DNA from: an uncultured Pelagibacteraceae bacterium
GTDB lineage: Bacteria; Pseudomonadota; Alphaproteobacteria; Pelagibacterales; Pelagibacteraceae
Assembly (NCBI GenBank): GCA_902592445.1
Contig: CACJEN010000002.1
Location: 62,001 to 126,000, forward strand
Reading direction: 5' to 3'
Length of the DNA: 64,000 nucleotides
In this document: piece by piece, positions 15,759-24,582 of the stretch
Position numbering within the stretch: the first letter of the stretch is position 1
Layout of the letters: the number at the start of each line of letters is the position of its first letter
Made by a program: the position numbers and the translations under genes
The notes under the pieces: model-generated
What the model was told of the DNA's origin: nothing
Seen by the model: only the letters and a program-made list of their open reading frames with translations
Database searches by the model: none

Positions 15759-17882
15759 TTATTTTTTGGCTAAACCTAATGCTATTCTTTGTTTCTTTGT
15801 CCAAGCAAGGCTTATTCTATCGATTATAATTGCTAGAAGGACTATCCCAACACCTGCTGCCAATCCTCTTCCAGTATCAGATCTAGCTAATCCATTAAAA
15901 ACCTCTAGACCTAGTCCTTTTCCACCTATAAGTGGAGTAACAATTTGCATTGCAAACGCCATAATTACAGTTTGATTAAAACCTATTACTAAACTTGGTA
16001 TAGCTAAAGGAAATTTTACCTTATTAAGAGTTTGCAATAGGGATCCACCAAAAGATCTAGAAACTTCTGAATAGGTACCAGATACTTGAGTTAATCCTAG
16101 CGCGGTTAATCTTATTATTGGAGGTATAGAATATATTACTGTAGCCAGAACTGCAGAAACTATTCCACCTCCAAAAAACATTAAAACTGGAATTAAATAA
16201 CAAAAATATGGAAGAGTTTGCATAGCATCTAGTACAACATCTTGAATATTTTTAAATCTTTCGCTGTAAGAGGCTATTATACCAAGAGGTACTCCTATTA
16301 TAAAACATAACAATACTGAGACTAAAACCGAGGATAACGTAATCATTGATTGGGGCCATATTCCACAAGCTCCAATAAACAATAAAAGTATTATTGTAAT
16401 AATTGCAAATCTTAATCCAACTGTAAAATATCCGATACTTGCAAAAACTGCTAATGTATACCACCAAGGCGTATGAGTTAAAAAAATATCTAAAGGCCTT
16501 AACAAATTTAGATAAACAAATCCTCTTAATCCTTTAGAAAATGCAATAAAGCCTGGATCAACTGTCAAAGACTCTACAGCATTAGAAATCGGTTGTCTTA
16601 TTGATAACTTCCACTCTTTAGGAAAAGTTCCTATTTCATATAAATTCGAGTCTATGAATGAAATAATAAATAAAGCTATCAATGATGGAATCAAATAAAA
16701 TCTTCCACTTATAAATTCGCCGATATCATTTGCAGTATTTTTATTGAAAATAGAAATTAAAATACTTGTGAAAGATGCAATAAAATTTGTAATTTTAATA
16801 CATATAAAGTCTAAAATTTTGCTCGTAATATCTAAAGGCATTTCCAAAATTCTTGCAATTTTATATTTTTCTAAATTTTGAGGAAGTAAATGAAATTTTT
16901 TTACATTTGATGGAAGTTTATCTTCTTTATTACTGCAAGCTTTACTAAATCTATCAAACATTATTGCCATGAATAAAATACAAAGACCACCTTCCATTGC
17001 CCATCCGACATCAAGTCTTCTTATTGCTTGCCATACTTGTCCACCAATCCCTTCTGCACCAATAAAACATGCTAATACAACAAGAGCTAACGCCATCATA
17101 ATAACTTGATTGATGCCCATCATAATACTTGGCAGTGACATAGGAATTTTAATTTTTAATAATAATTGCAATTTACTTGAACCAAACGAAGTTGCAGACT
17201 CTACGGTTTCTTTTGAAACTTGTCTAATACCAGTGTTGGTTAATCGAATTATTGGTGGCATTGAATAAATCATTGTAGCCAATATTGCAGGTGCCCCCCC
17301 AATACCGAAAAAAAATAATGCAGGAAATAAATAAACAAAGGCGGGCATAACCTGCATTGTGTCCAAAACAGGTTTCATAAAATTTTCAAATCTATCACTC
17401 TGAGAGCACGCTATTCCAAGTAATACTCCAAAAAATACACATAAGAAAACTGATAATCCCATCAAAGCAAGTGTTTGTAGAGATGCTTCCCACATTCCAA
17501 CAGCTCCCCAAAAATAAATTACAAAGCATGAAAACAAGCCTAATCTTAGCCCACCAGCTATAAAACAAGGAAGAGTTAAAATTGCGGCGACTAAAACCCA
17601 AGGTGACTCAAGCAAAAAATCTTCTAAAAAATAATAACCAGCTTTAATGTAATTTGCTAAAATTTTTGTAATCCATCTGTAATTTTTCTTTAGATAATCT
17701 TCTCCTTCATTTACCCATGCTGTAAAAGTAAATTCATCAGTTACAACTTTAGGAAATTTTGATGGTCCGTCATTTTGACTTGAAAGAAATAAGGCTCCAA
17801 TAAAAACTAATAAAACCAATGAATATTTTATAATACTTTTTGTATTATTTTTATTTTCTATTGTTTTTTGGACTACATCCAT
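15759..17882 (-). CDS. Fused double ABC permease of the glycine betaine/TMAO type (ProW-ProW)
   Basis: A 707-residue protein containing two complete ProW-like permease domains. EAA-type loops are visible in each: 'ESATSFGSSKLQLLLKIKIP' (first half) and 'EVSRSFGGSLLQTLNKVKFP' (second half). Each is followed by a matching 'PSxxxGxNQxxxMA' segment. Normally two copies of a 300-350 residue ProW form the channel; here one chain supplies both, an arrangement known in alphaproteobacterial betaine/TMAO transporters. A 45-residue N-terminal leader with one helix precedes a large loop. The ATPase gene is divergent, 77 bases away. Confidence 0.88.
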   Translation of the reverse strand: MDVVQKTIENKNNTKSIIKYSLVLLVFIGALFLSSQNDGPSKFPKVVTDEFTFTAWVNEGEDYLKKNYRWITKILANYIKAGYYFLEDFLLESPWVLVAAILTLPCFIAGGLRLGLFSCFVIYFWGAVGMWEASLQTLALMGLSVFLCVFFGVLLGIACSQSDRFENFMKPVLDTMQVMPAFVYLFPALFFFGIGGAPAILATMIYSMPPIIRLTNTGIRQVSKETVESATSFGSSKLQLLLKIKIPMSLPSIMMGINQVIMMALALVVLACFIGAEGIGGQVWQAIRRLDVGWAMEGGLCILFMAIMFDRFSKACSNKEDKLPSNVKKFHLLPQNLEKYKIARILEMPLDITSKILDFICIKITNFIASFTSILISIFNKNTANDIGEFISGRFYLIPSLIALFIISFIDSNLYEIGTFPKEWKLSIRQPISNAVESLTVDPGFIAFSKGLRGFVYLNLLRPLDIFLTHTPWWYTLAVFASIGYFTVGLRFAIITIILLLFIGACGIWPQSMITLSSVLVSVLLCFIIGVPLGIIASYSERFKNIQDVVLDAMQTLPYFCYLIPVLMFFGGGIVSAVLATVIYSIPPIIRLTALGLTQVSGTYSEVSRSFGGSLLQTLNKVKFPLAIPSLVIGFNQTVIMAFAMQIVTPLIGGKGLGLEVFNGLARSDTGRGLAAGVGIVLLAIIIDRISLAWTKKQRIALGLAKK

Positions 17883-17959
17883 TGTATTTATAAGTTAAAA
17901 TATATTATTTTACATTTAAAGGAAAATATTGTCTATTTTGATCTTAATATAAAGAAATT
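17883..17959. promoter_or_regulatory. Divergent promoter region between permease and ATPase genes
   Basis: Seventy-seven AT-rich bases separate the two start codons, so both promoters of the transporter must lie here or just inside the genes. A TGTCTATT (17930-17937) differs by one base from the GGTCTATT repeat ahead of the binding-protein gene of the same system. That shared motif may be chance. No clear -35/-10 pair stands out. Confidence 0.35.
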
Positions 17960-19006
17960 ATGAGTGGTTCTTCAAAAATAACTTGTTCAAATATTTGGAA
18001 ACTTTTTGGGCCTGATGAAAAAAGAGTAATGAAGGAACTGGATCCGAAATTATCAATTAAAGAAGTACAAGAGAAAACTGGACATGTAGTTGCCGTTAAA
18101 GATGTAAGTTTTTCAATTCAAAAAGGTGAAACTTTTGTTGTAATGGGTTTGTCAGGAAGCGGAAAATCAACATTAGTAAGATGCATTTCAAGATTAATAG
18201 AGCCAACTTCAGGAACAGTCAAAATGGATGACATAGATGTTACGAAGATGAGTAATAGAGAGCTTCTAGATTTGAGAAGAAATAAAATGAGTATGGTTTT
18301 TCAACATTTTGGACTTTTTCCACATAGGACAGTTGTAGAAAATATTGGTTACGGCCTTGAAGTAAGGGGAAGCAAAAAAATTGAGAGAAACGAAAAATCA
18401 ATGGAAGTTTTAAAAATGGTGGGCTTAGATGGATGGCAAAACAATTATCCTCGAGAATTATCAGGCGGGATGCAACAACGGGTCGGTTTAGCAAGAGCAT
18501 TGGCTGTAGATCCTGAAATTTTAATATTTGACGAGCCTTTCTCTGCACTTGACCCACTCATAAGAAGAGAAATGCAAGACGAACTATTAAGTATTCAAGA
18601 AAAAGTAAAAAAAACTATGGTGTTTATTACTCACGACTTTTTAGAGGCAATCAAAATGGCAGATCATATTGCAATAATGAAAGATGGAGAAGTATCACAA
18701 ATAGGAACACCCGAGGAAATTGTTGCAAATCCTAAGGATCAATATGTAAAAGATTTTTGTGAGGATGTACCAAAGTATAAAGTTTTAAGTGCAGGAAAAG
18801 TAATGAGAAAAGATTGTTGTGATGATACTAAAAAACTTTATTCATCTAAATCAGATTGCATTCCTGACAATTCTAAAATTGAAACTTTAATAGAAAAACT
18901 TGTTGATACAGATAAAAAATTTCCCGTTATTTGTTCAGAAACTGGAGACTTGCTAGGTGAAATTGACCGTTCTATTGTGTTGAAATCAATGAGATCTGCT
19001 AGTTAA
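17960..19006 (+). CDS. Glycine betaine/TMAO-type ABC transporter ATPase (ProV-like)
   Basis: A 348-residue ABC ATPase. Walker A is 'GLSGSGKST' (near residue 68), the Q-loop is 'MVFQHFGLFPHRTV', the signature is 'LSGGMQQR', and Walker B is 'ILIFDEPFSAL', followed by switch His in 'FITHDFLEA'. The N-terminal 'LDPKLSIKEVQEKTGHVVAV' is typical of ProV/OpuAA. The C-terminal 70 residues form only a degenerate CBS-like segment with an unusual Cys pair (KDCCDDTKK). It should drive the fused permease encoded divergently. Its 3' end overlaps the convergent DMT gene by 8 bases. Confidence 0.9.
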   Translation: MSGSSKITCSNIWKLFGPDEKRVMKELDPKLSIKEVQEKTGHVVAVKDVSFSIQKGETFVVMGLSGSGKSTLVRCISRLIEPTSGTVKMDDIDVTKMSNRELLDLRRNKMSMVFQHFGLFPHRTVVENIGYGLEVRGSKKIERNEKSMEVLKMVGLDGWQNNYPRELSGGMQQRVGLARALAVDPEILIFDEPFSALDPLIRREMQDELLSIQEKVKKTMVFITHDFLEAIKMADHIAIMKDGEVSQIGTPEEIVANPKDQYVKDFCEDVPKYKVLSAGKVMRKDCCDDTKKLYSSKSDCIPDNSKIETLIEKLVDTDKKFPVICSETGDLLGEIDRSIVLKSMRSAS

Positions 19007-19931
19007 TTTGTTTATTACCTTTTATACTTTTCTCATTAACTTTATCTCTCCAAATAATTATCATACCAGCTAATATTATTAAAATAACGCCAGGAAAAAG
19101 TTGAGCCCAAGGTGCCTCATTAAAAAATATCCACCCCAATACAAATGATGATGGTATTCCTAAATATTCAAATGATGCCATTTTACTTGCGGAGATTAAT
19201 CTATAAGAATAAATAAATAAAATAGCAGCTGTACCACCAAGAATACCAGTTAGTGTCATTAAAAAAAAGTCTTGAACATTTTTGATTTCAACATGGCCGC
19301 TGGTTATAAAAAATAATACTATTCCACCCAGTACGTTAAAAATTAATGAGTATAATTGTATTTTTGCAGTTGAATGACCTTCGGGAATAAATTTAAGTAT
19401 TATAACACTGATCGCCCATGCAAATGCAGTCATAATTGGAAATATTGAATAAAAACTAAATATCTCACTGGTTGGTTTCATAATTAGAACAACACCAAAG
19501 AAACCTAAAAAAATTGCAGACCATCTATATTTACCAACTTTATCTTTCAAAAAAAATATAGATAAAATTACAATGAAAAATGGTGATGAAAATGTCAAAG
19601 TCATTGCCGTTGCAAACTCTAAATTTATTACAGAAATAAATACAAATATATTCATTGATAAAAATGCCAAACCTCTAAAAAAACTTAAAATTAAAAATTT
19701 TTTGTCAATTTTTCGAAAAATTGAAAAATATTCTTTCGTGAATATTATTAGAAGAATTAAAGGAATAATTCCCGCTGCATTTCTAAAAACAGCTAGTTGA
19801 ATAACAGAATATTCATCACCAAGAAATTTTATCACAACCATGTATAAATCTATACAAAGTATAGCCATAAGCATCGTAGTCACAGCAAGATAGGTTTTCT
19901 TCACATCTACTTTTTCAGATGATAATTTCAT
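18999..19931 (-). CDS. EamA/DMT superfamily transporter
   Basis: A 310-residue membrane protein with ten predicted helices in two EamA repeats. The first repeat ends 'MNIFVFISVINLEFATAMTL' and 'SSPFFIVILSIFFLKDKVGK'; the second contains 'SKMASFEYLGIPSSFVLGWI'. Family members export amino acids, metabolites or SAM-like compounds. The substrate is unknown. It is a monocistronic gene, convergent with the ATPase and divergent from the iron alcohol dehydrogenase by 42 bases. Confidence 0.82.
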   Translation of the reverse strand: MKLSSEKVDVKKTYLAVTTMLMAILCIDLYMVVIKFLGDEYSVIQLAVFRNAAGIIPLILLIIFTKEYFSIFRKIDKKFLILSFFRGLAFLSMNIFVFISVINLEFATAMTLTFSSPFFIVILSIFFLKDKVGKYRWSAIFLGFFGVVLIMKPTSEIFSFYSIFPIMTAFAWAISVIILKFIPEGHSTAKIQLYSLIFNVLGGIVLFFITSGHVEIKNVQDFFLMTLTGILGGTAAILFIYSYRLISASKMASFEYLGIPSSFVLGWIFFNEAPWAQLFPGVILIILAGMIIIWRDKVNEKSIKGNKQIN

Positions 19932-19973
19932 TGTAAAAATCTTTTAAAAAATTGTATAAACCTTACAAATAAA

Positions 19974-21164
19974 ATGAGTAACTTTAAACTAAATGAATCT
20001 GATATCTTATCAAATCAAGATTGGACTTTTCCAACCAATATTGCATACGGACCCGGACGTTTAAAAGAAATTGGAACAATTTGTAATAACTTAAATATAA
20101 AAAATCCCTTGATAGTAACTGACAAGGGAAGTCCAAAGTTGCCATTTATTTCGAATTTACAAAGTTATTTATCAAATTCTAATGTAAAATCAGATTTATT
20201 TTTCGATATATCCCCTAATCCAAGAGAGGATGAAATTTCAGTTGGTTGCAAAAAATTTAAAGATGGAAATCATGATGCAATTATAGCTATAGGTGGTGGA
20301 AGTGCTATGGATGGAGGTAAATTAATTTGTTTAACAGCAAATAATGATGTTCCACTCAGAGATTTTGAGTTTGAGTTAACTCCCCCAATAATAAGTAAAG
20401 ATAACCCATTTCCAAAAATTATAACTATTCCTACAACAGCAGGAACAGGAGCAGAAACAGAAATTACAGCTATGGTAACTTATTTAAAAGAGGGAATGAA
20501 ATTTTGCATGTGGCACCCAGATGTTAGACCTTCATTAGCATTAATTGATCCAGAATTAACAATAGGACTACCCGCTAATCTAACAGCATGGACAGGTGTA
20601 GATGCATTAATTCATGGAATTGAAGGATACTGCGTTCCAGGATTTAATCCTATGTGTGATGGAGCAGCATTAGAAGGTCTATCATTGATATCCAAATCAC
20701 TTGTAACTGCCGTAGAACAACCAGATAGTATTTTAGCAAGAGGTGGAATGCATGTTGGATCTTGTTTAGCAGGAATATCATTTCTAAAAGGATTAGGTAA
20801 TGTACATTCTATATCTCACGTGGTTGGTGCTGAGTACAATACGCATCATGGTTTAACTAATGCAATAGTTTTACCCGTAGTTTTACGTTTCAATTTACCT
20901 GGTATGGAGGAAAAAGTTCAAAGAATGTCTGAAGCAATGCAATATAAAGATCATTCAGTTGATGCATTCATTAAAAATATGGAAGATTTGTTAGATAGAG
21001 TAAAAATCCCTAAAAGCTTAAGTGAATTAAATGTTCCTGAGGACAGTGCAGCAAGAATTGCAGAGAAAGCAATGAAAGATCAAGCGTATGGCCAAAACCC
21101 AAAGAAAGTCTCTTTTGAAGAAATGAAAGAAATGGTTTTACAAAGTATAAAAAAAGCTCGTTAA
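19974..21164 (+). CDS. Iron-containing (group III) alcohol dehydrogenase
   Basis: A 396-residue Fe-ADH. The nucleotide-binding segment 'IIAIGGGSAMDGGKLI' and 'PTTAGTGAETEITAM' are family signatures. The metal ligands are all present: Asp and His in 'GVDALIHGIEGY', and two His in 'HSISHVVGAEYNTHHG' with the normal spacing of 14. The family interconverts alcohols and aldehydes with NAD(P)+, including lactaldehyde, 1,3-propanediol and 4-hydroxybutyrate enzymes; substrate cannot be assigned. It starts a tight operon with an amidase, a DMT exporter and a homocysteine methyltransferase. Confidence 0.88.
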   Translation: MSNFKLNESDILSNQDWTFPTNIAYGPGRLKEIGTICNNLNIKNPLIVTDKGSPKLPFISNLQSYLSNSNVKSDLFFDISPNPREDEISVGCKKFKDGNHDAIIAIGGGSAMDGGKLICLTANNDVPLRDFEFELTPPIISKDNPFPKIITIPTTAGTGAETEITAMVTYLKEGMKFCMWHPDVRPSLALIDPELTIGLPANLTAWTGVDALIHGIEGYCVPGFNPMCDGAALEGLSLISKSLVTAVEQPDSILARGGMHVGSCLAGISFLKGLGNVHSISHVVGAEYNTHHGLTNAIVLPVVLRFNLPGMEEKVQRMSEAMQYKDHSVDAFIKNMEDLLDRVKIPKSLSELNVPEDSAARIAEKAMKDQAYGQNPKKVSFEEMKEMVLQSIKKAR

Positions 21165-21170
21165 GCTTTA

Positions 21171-22586
21171 ATGCTTGATAATCTATCAGTTGAAGAAATT
21201 CAAAAAAATATAAATAACCGACAAATCTCAATTAAAGAAGTCTTAGTTTACTACTTAGAAAGAATAGAAAAATTTAATAAAGATATTAATGCTATAGTTT
21301 TACAAAAAGATAGAGAATTATTAATTAAGGAAGCAGAACAGAAAGATAATTTACAAAATAGCAAAAAAATTTTAAATGGTTTGCCTATAGCGATCAAAGA
21401 TCTTTCTGATGTTGTTGGTTTAAAAACTACATATGGTTATGCAGGATCAAAAAATAATAGCCCTAAGAAAAATTCACTATTTGTAGACAAACTAATAGAT
21501 AATGGAGCAATCATAATTGGTAAAACAAATACCGCAGAATTAGGTGTTGGCGGACATACTACTAACCGTCTTTTTGGACCTACATCTAATGTTTATAACT
21601 TTGAAAAGTCTGCAGCAGGATCGAGTGGTGGTGCAAGTTCAGCGGTTGCAGCTGGATTACTTCCATTTGCGGACGGTACTGATCAAATGGGATCTTGTAG
21701 AGGTCCAGCTGCATATGCAAATATTTATGGATATAGACCAACTCCTGGTTTGATTGCTGCTGATCGAACATATCAAAATTTTGATATACCTATTTTGACT
21801 ACTCCAGGATGTTTTGCAAAAACACCAAATGATATGACATTTTTAATTGATGCTATTACCGGAAGGCATCCATTAGATAAAATTTCGTTTGATTTAGATA
21901 GTTCATTTAGAAATGCAAAGTTTTCAGAGAAAGAATTTTCGAATTTAAAGATTGTTTGGCTATCTAATATGAATGGTAAATATAATATTGAAAAATCTAT
22001 TCTAGATATATGTGAAAAAAAATTAAAAGATTTAGAAAAAAATAATCTTGAAATTGAATATTTAAAGCCAAGCTTAGATACTGATGCTTTATGGAACAGC
22101 TGGACCACCTTTAGATCTAAAAGTATTTATCAAGATACATTAAGTATGGGTATTAAAGATATAAATTCCATGACATTTCAAGCAATTTGGGAATACAACA
22201 AAGGTAAAGATATTCAATCTGATAACTTAAAATTAGCTTTTGAACAAAAAAAAAGATGTAATGAGCAAGTTAATGAAATTTTCGATAAATTTGATTTTTT
22301 AGCTTTACCTTCTGCTCAATTGTTTCCCTTTGATAAAAGTATTCAATTTCCAAGTAAAATTAACGAGACCAGTCTCGATACATATCATAGATGGCTAGAA
22401 GTTTTTATTATATCAAGCCTATTGGAGTTACCAACTATAACTATTCCTGTTGGTTTTAATGAAAATGGTTTACCAATGGGAATGCAGATTATTGGTAAAA
22501 ATAAAGACGACTTAAAACTATTTGCTTTTGCAAAAATCTTTGAGGAAATTTATAATAATTCAAATTACAAACCAAAATTAAACTAA
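21171..22586 (+). CDS. Amidase signature family protein
   Basis: A 471-residue amidase. The Ser-cisSer-Lys triad is visible: Lys in 'GLPIAIKDLSDVVG', cis-Ser in 'AAGSSGGASSAV', and the nucleophile in 'DQMGSCRGPA'. The last motif is unusual, since the common form is D-x-G-G-S-x-R-x-P-A and here a Met replaces the first of the two Gly. It hydrolyses a carboxamide to ammonia and acid; the substrate is unknown. There is no signal peptide, so it is cytoplasmic. There are no gatB/gatC neighbours, so it is not likely to be the tRNA amidotransferase subunit. It begins 6 bases after the Fe-ADH stop and overlaps the next ATG by one base. Confidence 0.87.
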   Translation: MLDNLSVEEIQKNINNRQISIKEVLVYYLERIEKFNKDINAIVLQKDRELLIKEAEQKDNLQNSKKILNGLPIAIKDLSDVVGLKTTYGYAGSKNNSPKKNSLFVDKLIDNGAIIIGKTNTAELGVGGHTTNRLFGPTSNVYNFEKSAAGSSGGASSAVAAGLLPFADGTDQMGSCRGPAAYANIYGYRPTPGLIAADRTYQNFDIPILTTPGCFAKTPNDMTFLIDAITGRHPLDKISFDLDSSFRNAKFSEKEFSNLKIVWLSNMNGKYNIEKSILDICEKKLKDLEKNNLEIEYLKPSLDTDALWNSWTTFRSKSIYQDTLSMGIKDINSMTFQAIWEYNKGKDIQSDNLKLAFEQKKRCNEQVNEIFDKFDFLALPSAQLFPFDKSIQFPSKINETSLDTYHRWLEVFIISSLLELPTITIPVGFNENGLPMGMQIIGKNKDDLKLFAFAKIFEEIYNNSNYKPKLN

Positions 22587-23476
22587 TGGTAAGACATCGA
22601 CATCATTTTAAAATAGCTTTTATGTTAGCAATAGCAGCTGGATCATGGGGAGTTTATTGGCTTCCTCAAAGATATTTAGAAAATGGTGGCTTAACTGGGG
22701 GGTGGGGAACTATTTCTCAAATGATGATAGGTATATTATTACTAACTCCAATTTCTTTGTGGAGAAAATTTAAAGGTCGTTCATCAGGATTAGAAATACC
22801 ATTTGTTGGTCTTTTAACAGGAAGTGGTTTTATATGTTATGCCTTAAGTTTTTTATTAACAGATGTTGTGCGTGCATTAATTATGTTTTACATGATACCA
22901 GTTTGGACAACAATTTTTGAAATAATTTTTTTAAAGAAAAGACCTGGCTTAGAAAGAGTTTTAACATTGGGTCTTGCTCTTGGTGGTTTATGGATTGTTT
23001 TTAGTAAATCAAATATTGTACCACTACCCCAAAATGCTGGAGACTGGTTGGCCTTAGTAGGAGGTGTTCTTTTTGGTGGTGGGCTTATACGTTTGGAAAT
23101 TACTAAAACAGATGGAGTATTTCCTGTAATATTTTCTTTTTTCTTTTATGGAACAATATTTAATATTTTTGCTGGTTATATTTTAAAAGATTACTTAGGA
23201 CCTGTACCACCTGCAGAGGCTTTTCTCTCTATGTTTACTTTTTTGGTTCTTATTTCAGTATTTTATTTTATTCCTACAGGCGTAATAATAATGTGGTCAC
23301 CATCAGTTCTAGGTGCTGGACTTTGTGCAATACTATATTTGAGTGAAATTGTTGTTGGGGTTGTTTCTGCTGGTATTTTAACAGATGAACCGTTTGGATG
23401 GCGAGAAATTGTTGGTAGCTCCATGATTGTGTTGGGGGGTGTGCTTGCTGTAGTATTGGCCCCAAAAGAATCATAG
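22586..23476 (+). CDS. EamA/DMT superfamily transporter
   Basis: A 296-residue carrier with about ten helices. The first helix 'IAFMLAIAAGSWGVYWLPQRY' and the late 'GVIIMWSPSVLGAGLCAILYLSE' followed by 'TDEPFGWREIVGSSMIVLGG' are typical of EamA repeats. Its ATG overlaps the amidase stop (TAATG), and the homocysteine methyltransferase starts 3 bases after its end. Co-translation suggests it moves a substrate or product of these enzymes, but nothing in the sequence identifies the solute. Confidence 0.83.
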   Translation: MVRHRHHFKIAFMLAIAAGSWGVYWLPQRYLENGGLTGGWGTISQMMIGILLLTPISLWRKFKGRSSGLEIPFVGLLTGSGFICYALSFLLTDVVRALIMFYMIPVWTTIFEIIFLKKRPGLERVLTLGLALGGLWIVFSKSNIVPLPQNAGDWLALVGGVLFGGGLIRLEITKTDGVFPVIFSFFFYGTIFNIFAGYILKDYLGPVPPAEAFLSMFTFLVLISVFYFIPTGVIIMWSPSVLGAGLCAILYLSEIVVGVVSAGILTDEPFGWREIVGSSMIVLGGVLAVVLAPKES

Positions 23477-23479
23477 TAA

Positions 23480-24481
23480 ATGCTTTTCAAAGAAAAGCTA
23501 AAATCAAAAAATAAAATATTTTTAGATGGAGGGAACGGTTCTGAAATAGCAAAACTTGGCGGTGACATGAGTCCTGCATTTTCTGCATTAGCAACTTTAA
23601 CATCACCAGATATTGTAATTAAAGTTCATGAAAATTTTATTAATGCTGGTTGTGATATTATTACCGCAAATACATTTGCAACTAACAGACATAATTTGGA
23701 AAGTTTAAACAAAGGTGATCAAGTACATAAATTTATCGCAGACTCTGTAGAGCTTTCGAGAAAAGCGATATCAAACACTGGAAAAGAAAATATAATTGCA
23801 GTAGCGGGTAGCTTATCAAATTTTTTTCCCCTAAAGGAAAATGAGTTTGTTCCAAATCCAAAATTTGTACCAACCTTTAAAAAGGAGGAAGAAAATTACA
23901 AAGAAGCTGCAAAAATTCTGAAAGAATCTGGGGCAGATTTATTGGTCCTAGAAATGCTTTTGGATATAAATCACTCTAAAATTTTATTAAATGCAGCTTT
24001 AGAGACTGGTTTACCGGTATGGGTTGGATTGAGCTGTTGTGATAGTAAATTTGATAATTCTGTTATTGGAAGAAATTTTAGAGCAGAGAAAGAAAAATCA
24101 CTGATTTATGATGAGAATAAGTATAAAGACCAACCTAAATACTTACCTGAAGATAATATAATTTTACTGGAGGATATAATAAAATCACTTACGAGTTTAG
24201 GAGGTGATGTTTATGGAATAATGCATACTTGGTTTCAAGATAGCATTGGTGGTTTAAGAATATTGAAGAATAATTGGAAAGGACCAATCATGTTTTATCC
24301 AGAAATACATAAATTTGATACTAATACACATAAAGCAATAATAACTATGACAGAGGAAGAGTTTTCAAACTCAATTTTAGAATTAATAGATGATCAAATT
24401 CAAATTGTTGGAGGTTGTTGTGGAGTTAATGATAACCATTTAAAAAAACTTATACAAACATTATCTCAGCAGACAAATTAA
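23480..24481 (+). CDS. Homocysteine S-methyltransferase family protein (MmuM/BHMT-like)
   Basis: A 333-residue TIM-barrel methyltransferase. 'FLDGGNGSEIAKLGG' is the barrel start, 'NAGCDIITANTFATNRHNL' the second signature, and 'VGGCCGVND' (about residues 311-319) supplies the paired Cys zinc ligands. The third Cys, usually in G-x-N-C, is replaced: the equivalent segment reads 'VYGIMHTWF', with His249 in its place. The family makes methionine from homocysteine with S-methylmethionine, betaine or another methyl donor. The donor is unknown here. It is the last gene of the Fe-ADH operon. Confidence 0.83.
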   Translation: MLFKEKLKSKNKIFLDGGNGSEIAKLGGDMSPAFSALATLTSPDIVIKVHENFINAGCDIITANTFATNRHNLESLNKGDQVHKFIADSVELSRKAISNTGKENIIAVAGSLSNFFPLKENEFVPNPKFVPTFKKEEENYKEAAKILKESGADLLVLEMLLDINHSKILLNAALETGLPVWVGLSCCDSKFDNSVIGRNFRAEKEKSLIYDENKYKDQPKYLPEDNIILLEDIIKSLTSLGGDVYGIMHTWFQDSIGGLRILKNNWKGPIMFYPEIHKFDTNTHKAIITMTEEEFSNSILELIDDQIQIVGGCCGVNDNHLKKLIQTLSQQTN

Positions 24482-24582
24482 AATTTGAAAAATTTAAAAT
24501 TAAATATTTTTATTGAAGTCAATTTGATAACTATGGTAGCCTTACAAATTAACAAAATAAAATTAAAGCATTATACAATTAA

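Noticed and set aside
23477-23479. SAM-V type riboswitch before the homocysteine methyltransferase gene
   Set aside because: SAM-V riboswitches occur ahead of SAR11 methionine genes, but the gene starts 3 bases after the DMT gene, leaving no space for one.
24482-24582. Terminator or riboswitch in the 101-base gap before the CitE-like gene
   Set aside because: Only low-complexity AAATTT palindromes are present, which are expected by chance in such AT-rich DNA.
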